From Pyrinomonadaceae bacterium (GTDB lineage: Bacteria > Acidobacteriota > Blastocatellia > Pyrinomonadales > Pyrinomonadaceae), in the NCBI GenBank assembly GCA_014380365.1, contig JACMJZ010000013.1, positions 1 through 64,000 on the forward strand: a DNA stretch of 64,000 nucleotides, written 5' to 3'. Of this stretch, positions 44,601 to 52,545 are shown piece by piece. The first letter of the stretch is position 1, and each line of letters starts with the position of its first letter. Position numbers and translations under genes: made by a program. The notes under the pieces were generated by a model. The model did no database searches. It was not told the origin of the DNA and saw only the letters and a list, made by a program, of their open reading frames with translations.

Positions 44601-44978
44601 CGGCGTGGCGTCTTCAGGTAGATTGCGCCCCAAACTGTTGACGCGATCGCGAATATCCTGAGCCGCAGATTCGAGATCGCGGTCGAGCTTGAAGGTGGCG
44701 ATAACAAATGAACTTCCCTGCCCCGAGATCGAACGCAACTCATCGATGCCGTCAACGGTGTTAACGACTTCTTCGATCTGCTGCGTGACGAGAGATTCGA
44801 CCTCCTGAGGCGAGCCGCCCGGCAAGCCGGTGCGAATACTGACGGTGGGAAGATCAACCGAAGGAAAACGATCGACGCCTAGCCGGAAAAAGCTGGCCGC
44901 GCCCACAACGACTAACGACAACACGATCATTGTCGCGAAAACCGGACGGCGAATACAGATTTCAGCAAGCTTTTGCAT
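41685..44978 (-). CDS. RND efflux transporter, inner-membrane permease (AcrB/HAE1 type)
   Basis: The 1097-residue RND permease begins MQKLAEICIRRPVFATMIVL and contains the proton-relay segment VGVVIDDAIVVLENIFRFIE. Twelve transmembrane helices and two large periplasmic loops are visible. The C-terminal part has LFGVVKKNSILQIDHMN and MTTLALIAGMLPLALGSGPG. It should form the pump with the membrane fusion protein upstream. A short charged tail follows the last helix. No outer-membrane TolC-like gene is next to it. Its substrate, drugs or other hydrophobic compounds, is unknown. Confidence 0.95.
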   Translation of the reverse strand: MQKLAEICIRRPVFATMIVLSLVVVGAASFFRLGVDRFPSVDLPTVSIRTGLPGGSPQEVESLVTQQIEEVVNTVDGIDELRSISGQGSSFVIATFKLDRDLESAAQDIRDRVNSLGRNLPEDATPPVIQKFDNDSTPVITISLSADRSIRELTEFADKTVRVQLERVSGVGEVRVVGGLDRAINVWIDAERLAAYQIPVTAIREALTRQNADVPGGNVNTGRQELVLRTLGRYTDPRAFEDLVIANVNGSPIRLRDVARVEDGTKEQRSVARLNGVPTVTLEVRRQSGANTIEVINGVKAELPRVSSQLPGDVKTEIIRDQSRYIEAALGEIETHLVLGSILASLVVLLFMRSWRSTLIAAVAIPCSLISTFAMMRALDFTLNSVTMLALVLMVGVVIDDAIVVLENIFRFIEEKRMEPREAAKEATKDIGLAVLATTLSLVVIFLPVSFMSSISGRFLYQFGITAAVAIMVSLLVSFTLTPMMSSRLIRVRDVEAGGGGHKAKGSRGGFYKRIDKSYSWMLAFAMRHRLAVSLVALAVVLSSVPLYRAVKQEFIPTNVDEAEFEVNVNGPEGTNLAVMNEAIQLIEKDILSTPGVRLVLSNAGGGFLGGVNQAGAYIRIAPHEERMFSLGRLWTETKKGNPLKAFRGNYSQQDVMQEVRRRLQKYAPMRGSVRNAPSFNFGSGGRFDIDFNLRGPDIAALAAYGDELVKRSQTLGGIVDADTSLKLNKPGLKVEIDRARAADLGVDSTDIATALRLMVGGEDRASRFRDESINEDYDVQLRLAEQDRSDVATIERLYVPSSRGGLVRLDNLVTIKRDSNPSRIDRLNRERLVSMRASVAPGFALADRIEALRGEVTEMNLPAAYTTTVSGRARELERTFTEFIWAFILSVLFMYMILASQFESTIHPITILLSLPLSIPFALLSLWATGDTLNLYSALGILVLFGVVKKNSILQIDHMNSLRERGMERYEAIMQGNRDRLRPILMTTLALIAGMLPLALGSGPGAEERRSIAVVVIGGQMLSLLLTLIATPVVYSVLDDLSHTARWRKLASVTSGLRDRFRKTRRQDPDVPVEATAETRGVHDTEREHARAVLPD

Positions 44979-44990
44979 GACTCAACTGAA

Positions 44991-45084
44991 GCTGGGAGCG
45001 CAGGCATCTTGCCTGCCAAGCGTGCGGCACGCTCTATTCGCGCCTAACGGCGCTCACTGCAGGCAGGATGCCTGCGCTCCCAGC
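44991..45084 (+). repeat. Inverted repeat inside the RND operon
   Basis: GCTGGGAGCGCAGGCATCTT then GCCTGC at 44991-45016 is complementary to GCAGGCAGGATGCCTGCGCT then CCCAGC at 45059-45084. The 42-base spacer itself contains GTGCGGCAC and GGCGCTCAC. It lies exactly between the adaptor and permease genes. Confidence 0.9.
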
Positions 45085-45085
45085 T

Positions 45086-46327
45086 TTACTGAACGACTTC
45101 GACGGCCATTCCCGATTGCAGGTTGCCGGGATCGACGATCACCTGATCCCCCACGTTGACGCCGGCCAGGATTTCGGTCCAGTCTCCACTCTTTCGTCCG
45201 GTAGTGATCGGCTTCTCCAGCGCCTTGCCGTTTTCCACCACAATGACTTTTTCAATACCGGCGAAGGTAACGATGGCGTTGTTCGGAACTGTCACCGCCA
45301 TTTTCGCGTCGTTGGTTACGATTTCAGCCTTGGCAAATGAGCCGGGACGTAGGTTGCCGTCGTTTTGCACGTCTGCCTCAACCATCAGCATGCGGTTCTG
45401 CTGAGTTATCACCGGACTGAGCCGGCGTATCTGACCGACGTAAATCTTGCCGTCGCCTTCAACGCTGACCCTTACATTCTGTCCAAAGCGCACCATGCCT
45501 GAGTCGCGTTCGGGAACTTCGGCGCGCAGCCGGAGCGGGTTCATTCGTACGATGTCGACGACCGGAGCGCCGGCCGCGAGATACTCGCCAAGACTCGCAC
45601 GCTTCTCCTGAACGATGCCGTCAATTGGCGCATAGACCGCCGTGTCGGCAAGCTGCTGGCGCGCAAGCGCGAGTTCGCTGCGGCGTTGGGCCACCAGCGC
45701 CTGGCGATTGCGAATCTCCTCGATTGCGTCCTGATAGCGGCTCAGCGCAACTTTGTAGGCAGCGTCGACCGTATCAAACTCTGAACGCGCCACAATCCCC
45801 TGCGTGACCAGCGCGGCAGACCGGTCGCGACTAACCTTCGCTTCGTCCAGCACAGCACGGGCCTGCCTGACGGTCCCAGTCTCCACGGGGTTGACTGAGT
45901 CGTCTTTCCCGTCGGGTGACAAACCCACGCGCGCGCGCGCCTGAGCAAGCGCCGCTTCCGCTTGTTGGACGCGCAGCCTGTAGTCGGTCTGCTCAACTTG
46001 CGCGACCATTTGTCCGCGCCGGACGACGCTGCCAAGGTCAACTGAAATAGAACTCAGTCGTCCGGCTACCTTCGCCGCGGCTGTTGATTGGTCGAAAGCC
46101 GCCAGGGTGCCGTTTGCAGTTACGGTCTCGCCGAATGGAGTTTCTTCCACGCGAGCAGTTTTAACTTGCCGGGCAGTCTTGTTATCGCCCGCCCGGTTCT
46201 GACGTGCTGAGCCCTGGTAGTCGCTCTTGCACGCCGCTGAAATGAATGGCAGGACACAAAACAACAATCCGGCCAGAAACCGGACTGAGAGGGACGAGTA
46301 AACCTTGCTGGAAGTCTTATCTGACAT
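45086..46327 (-). CDS. RND efflux membrane fusion (adaptor) protein
   Basis: The 413-residue adaptor has a lipoprotein-like N-terminus (LLFCVLPFISAACK) with a possible lipobox Cys. The barrel-sandwich hairpin segments are present (KVAGRLSSISVDLGSVVRRG and DTAVYAPIDGIVQEKRASLG), and a long coiled hairpin lies between them. It bridges the permease to an outer-membrane channel. It is the first gene of the two-gene unit, separated from the permease by a 94-base hairpin repeat that may set different expression levels. Confidence 0.93.
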   Translation of the reverse strand: MSDKTSSKVYSSLSVRFLAGLLFCVLPFISAACKSDYQGSARQNRAGDNKTARQVKTARVEETPFGETVTANGTLAAFDQSTAAAKVAGRLSSISVDLGSVVRRGQMVAQVEQTDYRLRVQQAEAALAQARARVGLSPDGKDDSVNPVETGTVRQARAVLDEAKVSRDRSAALVTQGIVARSEFDTVDAAYKVALSRYQDAIEEIRNRQALVAQRRSELALARQQLADTAVYAPIDGIVQEKRASLGEYLAAGAPVVDIVRMNPLRLRAEVPERDSGMVRFGQNVRVSVEGDGKIYVGQIRRLSPVITQQNRMLMVEADVQNDGNLRPGSFAKAEIVTNDAKMAVTVPNNAIVTFAGIEKVIVVENGKALEKPITTGRKSGDWTEILAGVNVGDQVIVDPGNLQSGMAVEVVQ

Positions 46328-46555
46328 ATTTAAGATGGGGAGACGACAATCTTAACCCAAGGATAACATCTGGGCTAATGCGCCAATTCTGCGGGGGCAA
46401 GCCCCCTTCCTAACTTTAGAGATGCTCTGAGTCCGCGGTTAATCTACGATGAATGCCTTTCACTGAGAATTAATACGCAACTTCGATTAGCTCGGGGTTG
46501 GGAAGGCGGGCCCCGCACGCCGCGCTGCCTTTGCCCCCGCTAACTGGCTAGGACC

Positions 46556-47038
46556 TCACCCTCCGAAGCTCTTGCGAAACAGGTAGGACATTTTGATGAA
46601 GAAGGTGCGGCCGTTGCGCCTGAAGCCCGGTTCCAACTGGCCGGAGAAGGGACTGAATCCGTTGCGGCTCAAGTCGTCGTTGTAACCCAGGTAGAAAGCC
46701 GTTCCCGGGTTAGGTGTCCAGCCCAACAGAAACTGGCCGCGGATATTTGCATCGAGCGTGTCGTAGTCAACGCGGGCGCGGGCGAAAACGAACCTGCTGA
46801 ATTGATAGGTGGATTTGAAAGCGAAGATATTGTCGTCGAAGGCCGTCCGGCGGGTGTCGTTTCGAACCAGGCGGTTTTTTGTGTACTCAAGCGAGAAATG
46901 CAGTTCATCGCTCGGTTGAAAGTCGCCTCCCAGTTCGAGACTCCACCAAAGTGCCAGGGGAGTCCGGGGGAAAGAGATCAGTCGCATTTCAGGTGTATAG
47001 AGTACAAGCTCTGGCTTGCGTGTTTGGTCGGCTGCAAC
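46556..47038 (-). pseudogene. Broken tandem copy of the C-terminus of the DUF5916 protein
   Basis: The open part encodes 143 residues from an internal ATG. It aligns with the last 135 residues of the adjacent intact 882-residue protein: TYQFSRFVFARARVDYDTLD against TYQFTRATFARAIIDYNTLS, and GFRRNGRTFFIKMSYLFRKS against GFRRNSRTYFIKMSYLFRKS. The frame stays open upstream to a TAG at 47039-47041, 47 bases beyond the stop of the intact copy. It lacks a signal peptide, so it should not reach the outer membrane. It is a tandem remnant. Confidence 0.8.
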
Positions 47039-47087
47039 CTAAAGGTTTTACTCTCAACGTCAGCGCAGCACGCAAGAACCGACCTCA

Positions 47088-49736
47088 TCAGCTGCCAAAG
47101 CTTTTGCGGAAAAGGTATGACATCTTGATGAAATAGGTTCGGCTGTTGCGGCGAAATCCGGGAACAAGCTGAGCAGTAAATGGATTGGGTTCGCTGTAGT
47201 TCATGTCATCATTATAGCCGACGTAAAACGAAGTGCCTGGGCTGGGGGTCCAACCAGCGAGCAACTGCGCACGCGCCCTGCGGCTCAGCGTATTGTAATC
47301 GATGATCGCGCGGGCGAAAGTCGCACGTGTGAACTGGTAGGTTCCACGAAAGGTCAGAATGTTGATGTCAAAAGCAGTGAGGCCGGTATCTTTTCGCACC
47401 AGTTGCTGCTTGACGAGATTCAGCGACATCCGCAGCTCGTTGGTCGGCTGGTAAGTCACTCCGCCGGTAAGCTCAAACAGATTGCCCGCGCCGGGATCCA
47501 ACGGGGGGAAACACCCTGGGTGAAAAACCTTCTTCTCGTTTGGACACTCTCCCGCCGCTTTCAGCTCGCGAGCCACGATTCCCGGTGGGCTGACGCGCGG
47601 ATAACGATGGTTCGCGCCAAAATCTAAATCGAGATGATTTCTGCGCCAAACCGCCCGCGCATTGAACTGAATCTTTTTGCTCCATTGAGAACTGCCCGCT
47701 ATGAAGAAATGATGCTTCTGGACTGAGCGTTCATTGTCCGCCCCGAAGAAAGCTCCTTGGCGCGTGGCGGTGCGCTTCGGGCCAAACTCCTCTTCAAGTA
47801 TGCGCTCAAATGCGGGTTCATAAGCCAAACTAAAATAAGAATTCCGCGGCAGCCGCCACTCCACATAAAACTCGCTTTCCCAATTTTGGATGCGGCCCTG
47901 GAAGTCGTAGCCGATCCAGCTGAAGTTATGAATGTGGCGGTTGATGATTTTCTTTTTTGGATCTCGATCAGTGTCGTAGCGAGTAAAGACACTGTTGAAG
48001 TTGGTGTTAGTGCGACCGAAGAAGCCGACGTCGGCTCTGTAGTCTTGGGTGAACCCTTCACCGTAAAGTTCCAAGCCGAAGTTGCGGCCGTCCACGTTGT
48101 AAACCGCCAGGTAGGCCAGACCCTTGCCAGTGCGATAATTGTTCTTGTCTTCTTCGGGGTCGTAGAAAAAATTTCGCGACGTGGTCCCGAGAAGTTGGAA
48201 GTCGAAGGTAGTTTTCTTGTTGAGCTTAAACCGCCCATCGAATCCGGCCAGCTGGTTACGTTTCTCGATGAAGTTGTAAGAAGTGGCGAGTATGCCGATC
48301 GTATTTTCGCTCTTGCCGAGATCATGCTTTAGCCGGAGCACGCCCACGTAGGCGTTTTTGTCCAGGATGTTTTCGTTTGGGCAAAATTCAGTGGGGTCGA
48401 TCTGCCGACGCCGCTGGCAGTTGATAAGGCTTCCGCGATCGTCGGCATTTAAGTTTCCCGGTCCGTTGTCGGTAGCCAGCATTAATCCAAATGTATCGGG
48501 GCCACGCTTGCCGGACAGTTTGACGGCGACGTCCGGGTCCACAATGGCGCGTGTATGCACAGCCGAAATGGGAGTCCGGAAGATGTCGATCCCCTCAAGA
48601 AAGAAGGGACGTTTCTCCGGAAAGAAGATCGGAAAACGCTGATTAGTGGTAACGACTAGCTGGTCCGCCTCGACTTGGGCGAAGTCCGGATTGATTGCCA
48701 GGTCGAGTGTCAAAGCTGAACTCGGCGTAAATTTCGCCGTCAATCCGGGATCTAACTTAACCGGTTCGTTAACCATTCGCCCGGGATCAGGAACACCCAC
48801 GACCGGAGCAAAGGAGCGCACGAACCTTCCGCTTTCGGAAACCGTCAAGCTGGGGATTAACTCGAGAGTGCGTTCAGCAGAGATGCCCTCGAGCCCCGCA
48901 AGATGGCCGGCCTGATTCATATTTCCCGAGATGCTCCGGGAAAAAGGCATCCATGAATCCAGTTCCCGGTTGAAACGTTGAATGCGACGGAAGAAATGCG
49001 CGCCCCAAAGTTTACCTTTGCCGGCTTCGTACCGCAGCGACTTGAACGGAATGGCGATCTCAACAGTGTATCCGTCAGGACCAATAATCCCTTTCGACTC
49101 GAGTATCAGGTCTACGCTGAAGTCTTCCCCTCGTCCTTCAGTGAGCACACCGTCACCCTGTATGCCGAGCGGATTGAAAAATATCTCAAAAGCCCTCCGC
49201 TGATCGTTGAAGGTGTCGAGGTAGAAACCTACATAGTCGTCACTGAAAATGTTATCGCGCTTGGCGACTGTGGACCTCACCTTGTCAGGTTCGTCAAAAG
49301 CGCGAAACGCAATGTAGAGAAACTTTGGATCGTAACCGAGCAACACCTCAGTCGGCTTCGAGGGCGCTGTGTTGTCGCCCGGGTCGATTTGATAGAAGTC
49401 TTTGAGCACCGCGGCACTCTGCCATATGGGATCGTTAAGATTGCCATCAATAACGGGCGGCTTATCAAACTTCGGCACCTTTACGGCGTTCGCTTTTTCG
49501 GGGGGCAACACAACCGCGCCCTTCCCAGCTGGAGGCCGCGTAGTCGCACTTGCGTTCGGCGGAGCGCCTGAGGTTCCAGCAGGTTGGGGCGATGAAGACG
49601 CTGGCGATGCAACCGGGGCCGGCGTTGCAGCAGAGACGGCCGGCGCAGTGCCGCCGGGCGCTACGCCGGTTGACTGGGAAAAGGCAGTGAGCGAAAAAGG
49701 AGAAAGTGCGAAAAGAATCAGTGCAAGAGTCTTCAT
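47088..49736 (-). CDS. Outer-membrane DUF5916 protein with CBM9-like domain
   Basis: The 882-residue exported protein has a signal (LALILFALSPFSLTAFSQ) and an Ala/Pro-rich linker. An N-terminal carbohydrate-binding family 9-like domain follows (FDKPPVIDGNLNDPIWQSAA). The large C-terminal DUF5916 barrel is predicted to be outer-membrane (SLRYEAGKGKLWGAHFFRRI, then long beta segments ending GFRRNSRTYFIKMSYLFRKS). Its role in binding or taking up polysaccharide is inferred from the CBM9 domain. A broken duplicate of its C-terminus follows. Confidence 0.88.
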   Translation of the reverse strand: MKTLALILFALSPFSLTAFSQSTGVAPGGTAPAVSAATPAPVASPASSSPQPAGTSGAPPNASATTRPPAGKGAVVLPPEKANAVKVPKFDKPPVIDGNLNDPIWQSAAVLKDFYQIDPGDNTAPSKPTEVLLGYDPKFLYIAFRAFDEPDKVRSTVAKRDNIFSDDYVGFYLDTFNDQRRAFEIFFNPLGIQGDGVLTEGRGEDFSVDLILESKGIIGPDGYTVEIAIPFKSLRYEAGKGKLWGAHFFRRIQRFNRELDSWMPFSRSISGNMNQAGHLAGLEGISAERTLELIPSLTVSESGRFVRSFAPVVGVPDPGRMVNEPVKLDPGLTAKFTPSSALTLDLAINPDFAQVEADQLVVTTNQRFPIFFPEKRPFFLEGIDIFRTPISAVHTRAIVDPDVAVKLSGKRGPDTFGLMLATDNGPGNLNADDRGSLINCQRRRQIDPTEFCPNENILDKNAYVGVLRLKHDLGKSENTIGILATSYNFIEKRNQLAGFDGRFKLNKKTTFDFQLLGTTSRNFFYDPEEDKNNYRTGKGLAYLAVYNVDGRNFGLELYGEGFTQDYRADVGFFGRTNTNFNSVFTRYDTDRDPKKKIINRHIHNFSWIGYDFQGRIQNWESEFYVEWRLPRNSYFSLAYEPAFERILEEEFGPKRTATRQGAFFGADNERSVQKHHFFIAGSSQWSKKIQFNARAVWRRNHLDLDFGANHRYPRVSPPGIVARELKAAGECPNEKKVFHPGCFPPLDPGAGNLFELTGGVTYQPTNELRMSLNLVKQQLVRKDTGLTAFDINILTFRGTYQFTRATFARAIIDYNTLSRRARAQLLAGWTPSPGTSFYVGYNDDMNYSEPNPFTAQLVPGFRRNSRTYFIKMSYLFRKSFGS

Positions 49737-50358
49737 TGGATATTGTCTCTGTAGTCTGAATTGAAATAATTCCTCGGGTGGCCGAAAGAAACAGCTACTG
49801 CCTGGTTAAGCGAGAAATTGGAGGGCCAATGTTCACCTCCATGAGCAAGAAAGAGTTGGGGACAGAGACGGTAAAGACCAGTTGTTGCATGCTGCTGAAG
49901 AATCTTTCCGAGGAACCGAAATTCATGGCTACGACTTACATTAATAGGACGCTACTTGCAGTGCTGGTGTTAACCGTCCGCAGGAAGAAACCGTACTTCC
50001 TCGGGCTCCAAGGCACTTCGGCTCAGGGGCTGCAATGGCTTCGGAAGAAGCCGGTTTGGACTCGTGGGGTTCGCCAAAGGTTGCACAACCGCGTCCCCAA
50101 ACACTATTGGTCATAACAATCTCGAGCTTCACCGCTGACTTCAATCTGAAGGCAGTGCGGTCGCTATCGACTATCGGCGCTTTGTTGTAGTCTGAATCGT
50201 GAACGCGCTTGCAATGAAAGACCGTGCGGCTCTTTTTAGATCCGCAGCAAGTTAGATCCACAGCAAGCACAGCTTTTTAACGCCCACATAAGAGGAAAGT
50301 TGCAGAAATCTTCGTCCGCAACGTCGGTGGAATTTCCGTAATTTTGGAGGTCGATTGA
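49737..50358. other. Gene-free region upstream of hemE
   Basis: About 620 bases hold no gene with protein-like features; open frames of about 110 codons on each strand lack ribosome-binding sites and family resemblance. The promoters of hemE (plus) and the DUF5916 gene (minus) should be here. None was clearly recognised. Confidence 0.5.
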
Positions 50359-51423
50359 TTGACGGCAGAGATTACAAAAATCGCTGACGCGCTCCACAAC
50401 AGTCCATTCATGCGCGCGTGCCGGCGAGAGGACGTTCCCTTTACACCTGTCTGGTTGATGCGTCAGGCCGGGCGTTACATGCCGGAGTATCGCGCTGTGC
50501 GCGCAAGCATGGATTTCCTGGAGTTGTGCAAAACGCCTTCGATGGCGGCGGAAGTGACGGTCACCGCGGCGGAACGGCTCGGCGTAGACGCGGCGATTAT
50601 CTTTGCTGACATCCTTTTGATCATCGAGCCGATGGGCCTTGCCCTGGAATTCAGTAAAGGCGAAGGGCCGGTGATTCACAATCCCGTACGAACCGCAGCG
50701 GACGTCGAGCGACTTCGGGAAGTTGAGGAAATAGCCGCGTTGCAATTTGTGTTCGATGCGATTAGGGAAACTCGCCGCGCGTTGCGGCCCAACCTGCCGC
50801 TAATAGGATTTGCGGGCGCGCCTTTTACGCTCGCTTCCTACATCGTTGAAGGTGGCGCCTCTAAGAACTACGTCCACACAAAGTCACTGATGTACAACGA
50901 CAGCGGGGCCTGGCACGCGATGATGTCTTTGATCTCGCGCGCGTTAATCAAGTATCTAAACGCGCAGATTGATGAGGGCGCACAGGCCGTGCAATTGTTT
51001 GACTCGTGGGTCGGCAGTCTGAGCCCGGACGACTATCGGCAATATGTCTTGCCGCATACCCGCAGTGTGATCGCAGGGACTAAGCCCGGGGTTCCCGTTC
51101 TGCATTTCGGCACCGGCACAGCATCGCTGCTGGAGTTGATGCGCGAAGCGGGCGGCGATGTGATTGGAGTTGATTGGCGCGTGCGGCTTGATGAAGCTTG
51201 GAAACGAGTAGGCCATGATGTGGCGGTGATGGGAAACCTTGATCCGGTAGCCCTGTTTGCAAATCAAGATCACCTGCGCGCACAAGCTCGATCGATTCTG
51301 CAGCAAGCGGACGGGAGGCCCGGACATATTTTCAATTTGGGCCACGGGATATTGCCGGAGACTCCAGTTGAGAATGTGATTGCGCTGGTAGACATGGTTC
51401 ATGAAATGAGTCAGGAGTCTTGA
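50359..51423 (+). CDS. hemE: Uroporphyrinogen decarboxylase
   Basis: The 354-residue enzyme carries the signature [20 protein letters not shown] and the segment [20 protein letters not shown]. It converts uroporphyrinogen III to coproporphyrinogen III. Start is at TTG (50359), with TTGGAGG eight bases upstream; no in-frame ATG at a sensible place exists before residue 17. It is the first gene of a hemE-hemH-hemY run, in the order known from Bacillus. Confidence 0.95.
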   Translation: MTAEITKIADALHNSPFMRACRREDVPFTPVWLMRQAGRYMPEYRAVRASMDFLELCKTPSMAAEVTVTAAERLGVDAAIIFADILLIIEPMGLALEFSKGEGPVIHNPVRTAADVERLREVEEIAALQFVFDAIRETRRALRPNLPLIGFAGAPFTLASYIVEGGASKNYVHTKSLMYNDSGAWHAMMSLISRALIKYLNAQIDEGAQAVQLFDSWVGSLSPDDYRQYVLPHTRSVIAGTKPGVPVLHFGTGTASLLELMREAGGDVIGVDWRVRLDEAWKRVGHDVAVMGNLDPVALFANQDHLRAQARSILQQADGRPGHIFNLGHGILPETPVENVIALVDMVHEMSQES

Positions 51424-51502
51424 GTCAACAGTCGGAATAATGTGTTTTCATCTCGAAATCTATGAATCCATCACAGACTCCGGACTCAAGACTCCAGACT
51501 TC
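51409..51502 (+). repeat. Inverted heptamer arrays at the hemE/hemH junction
   Basis: GAGTCAG, GAGTCTT, GAGTCAA, CAGTCGG (51409-51436) and AGACTCC, GGACTCA, AGACTCC, AGACTTC (51475-51502) are two runs of seven-base units that are reverse complements of each other. They encode the last residues of HemE and about the first ten after the start of HemH. Confidence 0.8.
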
Positions 51503-52505
51503 AAGCATCGGCTACGATGCCTTGGTCGTGGTCTCCTTCGGCGGCCCTGAGGGAATGGACGACGTGATGCCCTTCCTCGAGAATGTCTTGCGCGGCCGCA
51601 ACGTGCCGCGTGAACGAATGCTTGCCGTGGCGAAGCACTACGAACTCTTCGGCGGTGTCAGTCCCATCAACCAACAGAATAGGAACCTGATTGAAGCGCT
51701 CAACAAAGAGTTTGAAGTTAACGGGCCGCGCCTGCCCGTCTACCTCGGCAACCGGAACTGGCATCCCATGCTCGCGGACACGCTCCGGCAAATGCGCAAC
51801 GACGGAATTAAGAATGCGCTGGCGTTCGTGACTTCAGCATACAGTTCGTATTCGAGTTGTCGTCAATACCTGGAAGACATCGAGCGAGCCCGCTCGTCGG
51901 TTGGTCCGGATGCACCGCGCGTTGAAAAGCTACGCGCTTTTTATAATCATCCGGGCTTTGTTGAGGCGAACGCAGCAAATGTCCGCGCCGCTTTGGAACA
52001 AATACCTGAAGCGAAACGGGGTCAGGCTCAGATCGTTTTCACAGCGCATAGCATCCCGGAGACGATGGCCCGGAACTGTGATTACGAGGCGCAGCTTCAG
52101 GAAACGGGCCGATTGGTCGCGGAAGCAATTGGCTTTAAAAACTGGCAGCTGGTGTTTCAGAGTCGTAGCGGCTCGCCCTCGCAGCCATGGCTGGGGTCGG
52201 ATGTTTGTGATTACCTGCGGGAGCTTAGCGCAGGAAGGATCGAAGATGTGGTCGTCGCGCCCATCGGGTTCGTTTCGGATCACATGGAGATCATTTACGA
52301 TCTGGACACCGAAGCTATGGCACTCTCCCGCGAGCTTGGCTTTAACATGATTCGCGCCGCCACTGCCGGGACGCATCCGGCGTTCGTCAAGATGATTCGC
52401 GAACTGGTTCTTGAACGGATTGAGCCATCAAGGCCTCGCCGATCCCTCGGTAGTGACGGGCCACGCGGAGACGTATGTCGACCGGGCTGCTGTGCGCCAG
52501 GGTGA
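51462..52505 (+). CDS. hemH: Ferrochelatase with a C-terminal Cys motif
   Basis: The 347-residue ferrochelatase contains LVVVSFGGPEGMDDVMPFLE, the catalytic His segment IVFTAHSIPE and VAPIGFVSDHMEIIYDLDTE. Cys133 (SSYSSCRQYLEDI) together with three Cys in the C-terminal DVCRPGCCAPG resembles the four-Cys [2Fe-2S] site of actinobacterial ferrochelatases. The first about 16 residues (MNPSQTPDSRLQTSS) are encoded in the heptamer repeat, so the true start may be internal or the extension may be tolerated. Whether it inserts iron into coproporphyrin or protoporphyrin cannot be told here. Confidence 0.92.
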   Translation: MNPSQTPDSRLQTSSIGYDALVVVSFGGPEGMDDVMPFLENVLRGRNVPRERMLAVAKHYELFGGVSPINQQNRNLIEALNKEFEVNGPRLPVYLGNRNWHPMLADTLRQMRNDGIKNALAFVTSAYSSYSSCRQYLEDIERARSSVGPDAPRVEKLRAFYNHPGFVEANAANVRAALEQIPEAKRGQAQIVFTAHSIPETMARNCDYEAQLQETGRLVAEAIGFKNWQLVFQSRSGSPSQPWLGSDVCDYLRELSAGRIEDVVVAPIGFVSDHMEIIYDLDTEAMALSRELGFNMIRAATAGTHPAFVKMIRELVLERIEPSRPRRSLGSDGPRGDVCRPGCCAPG

Positions 52506-52545
52506 ACTCGCGGCTTTGCCGCCGCACAGGTGAACCAACAAAAAG

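Noticed and set aside
49778-50116. 112-codon frame upstream of hemE
   Set aside because: No recognisable protein pattern, and the region is better explained as a long intergenic promoter region.
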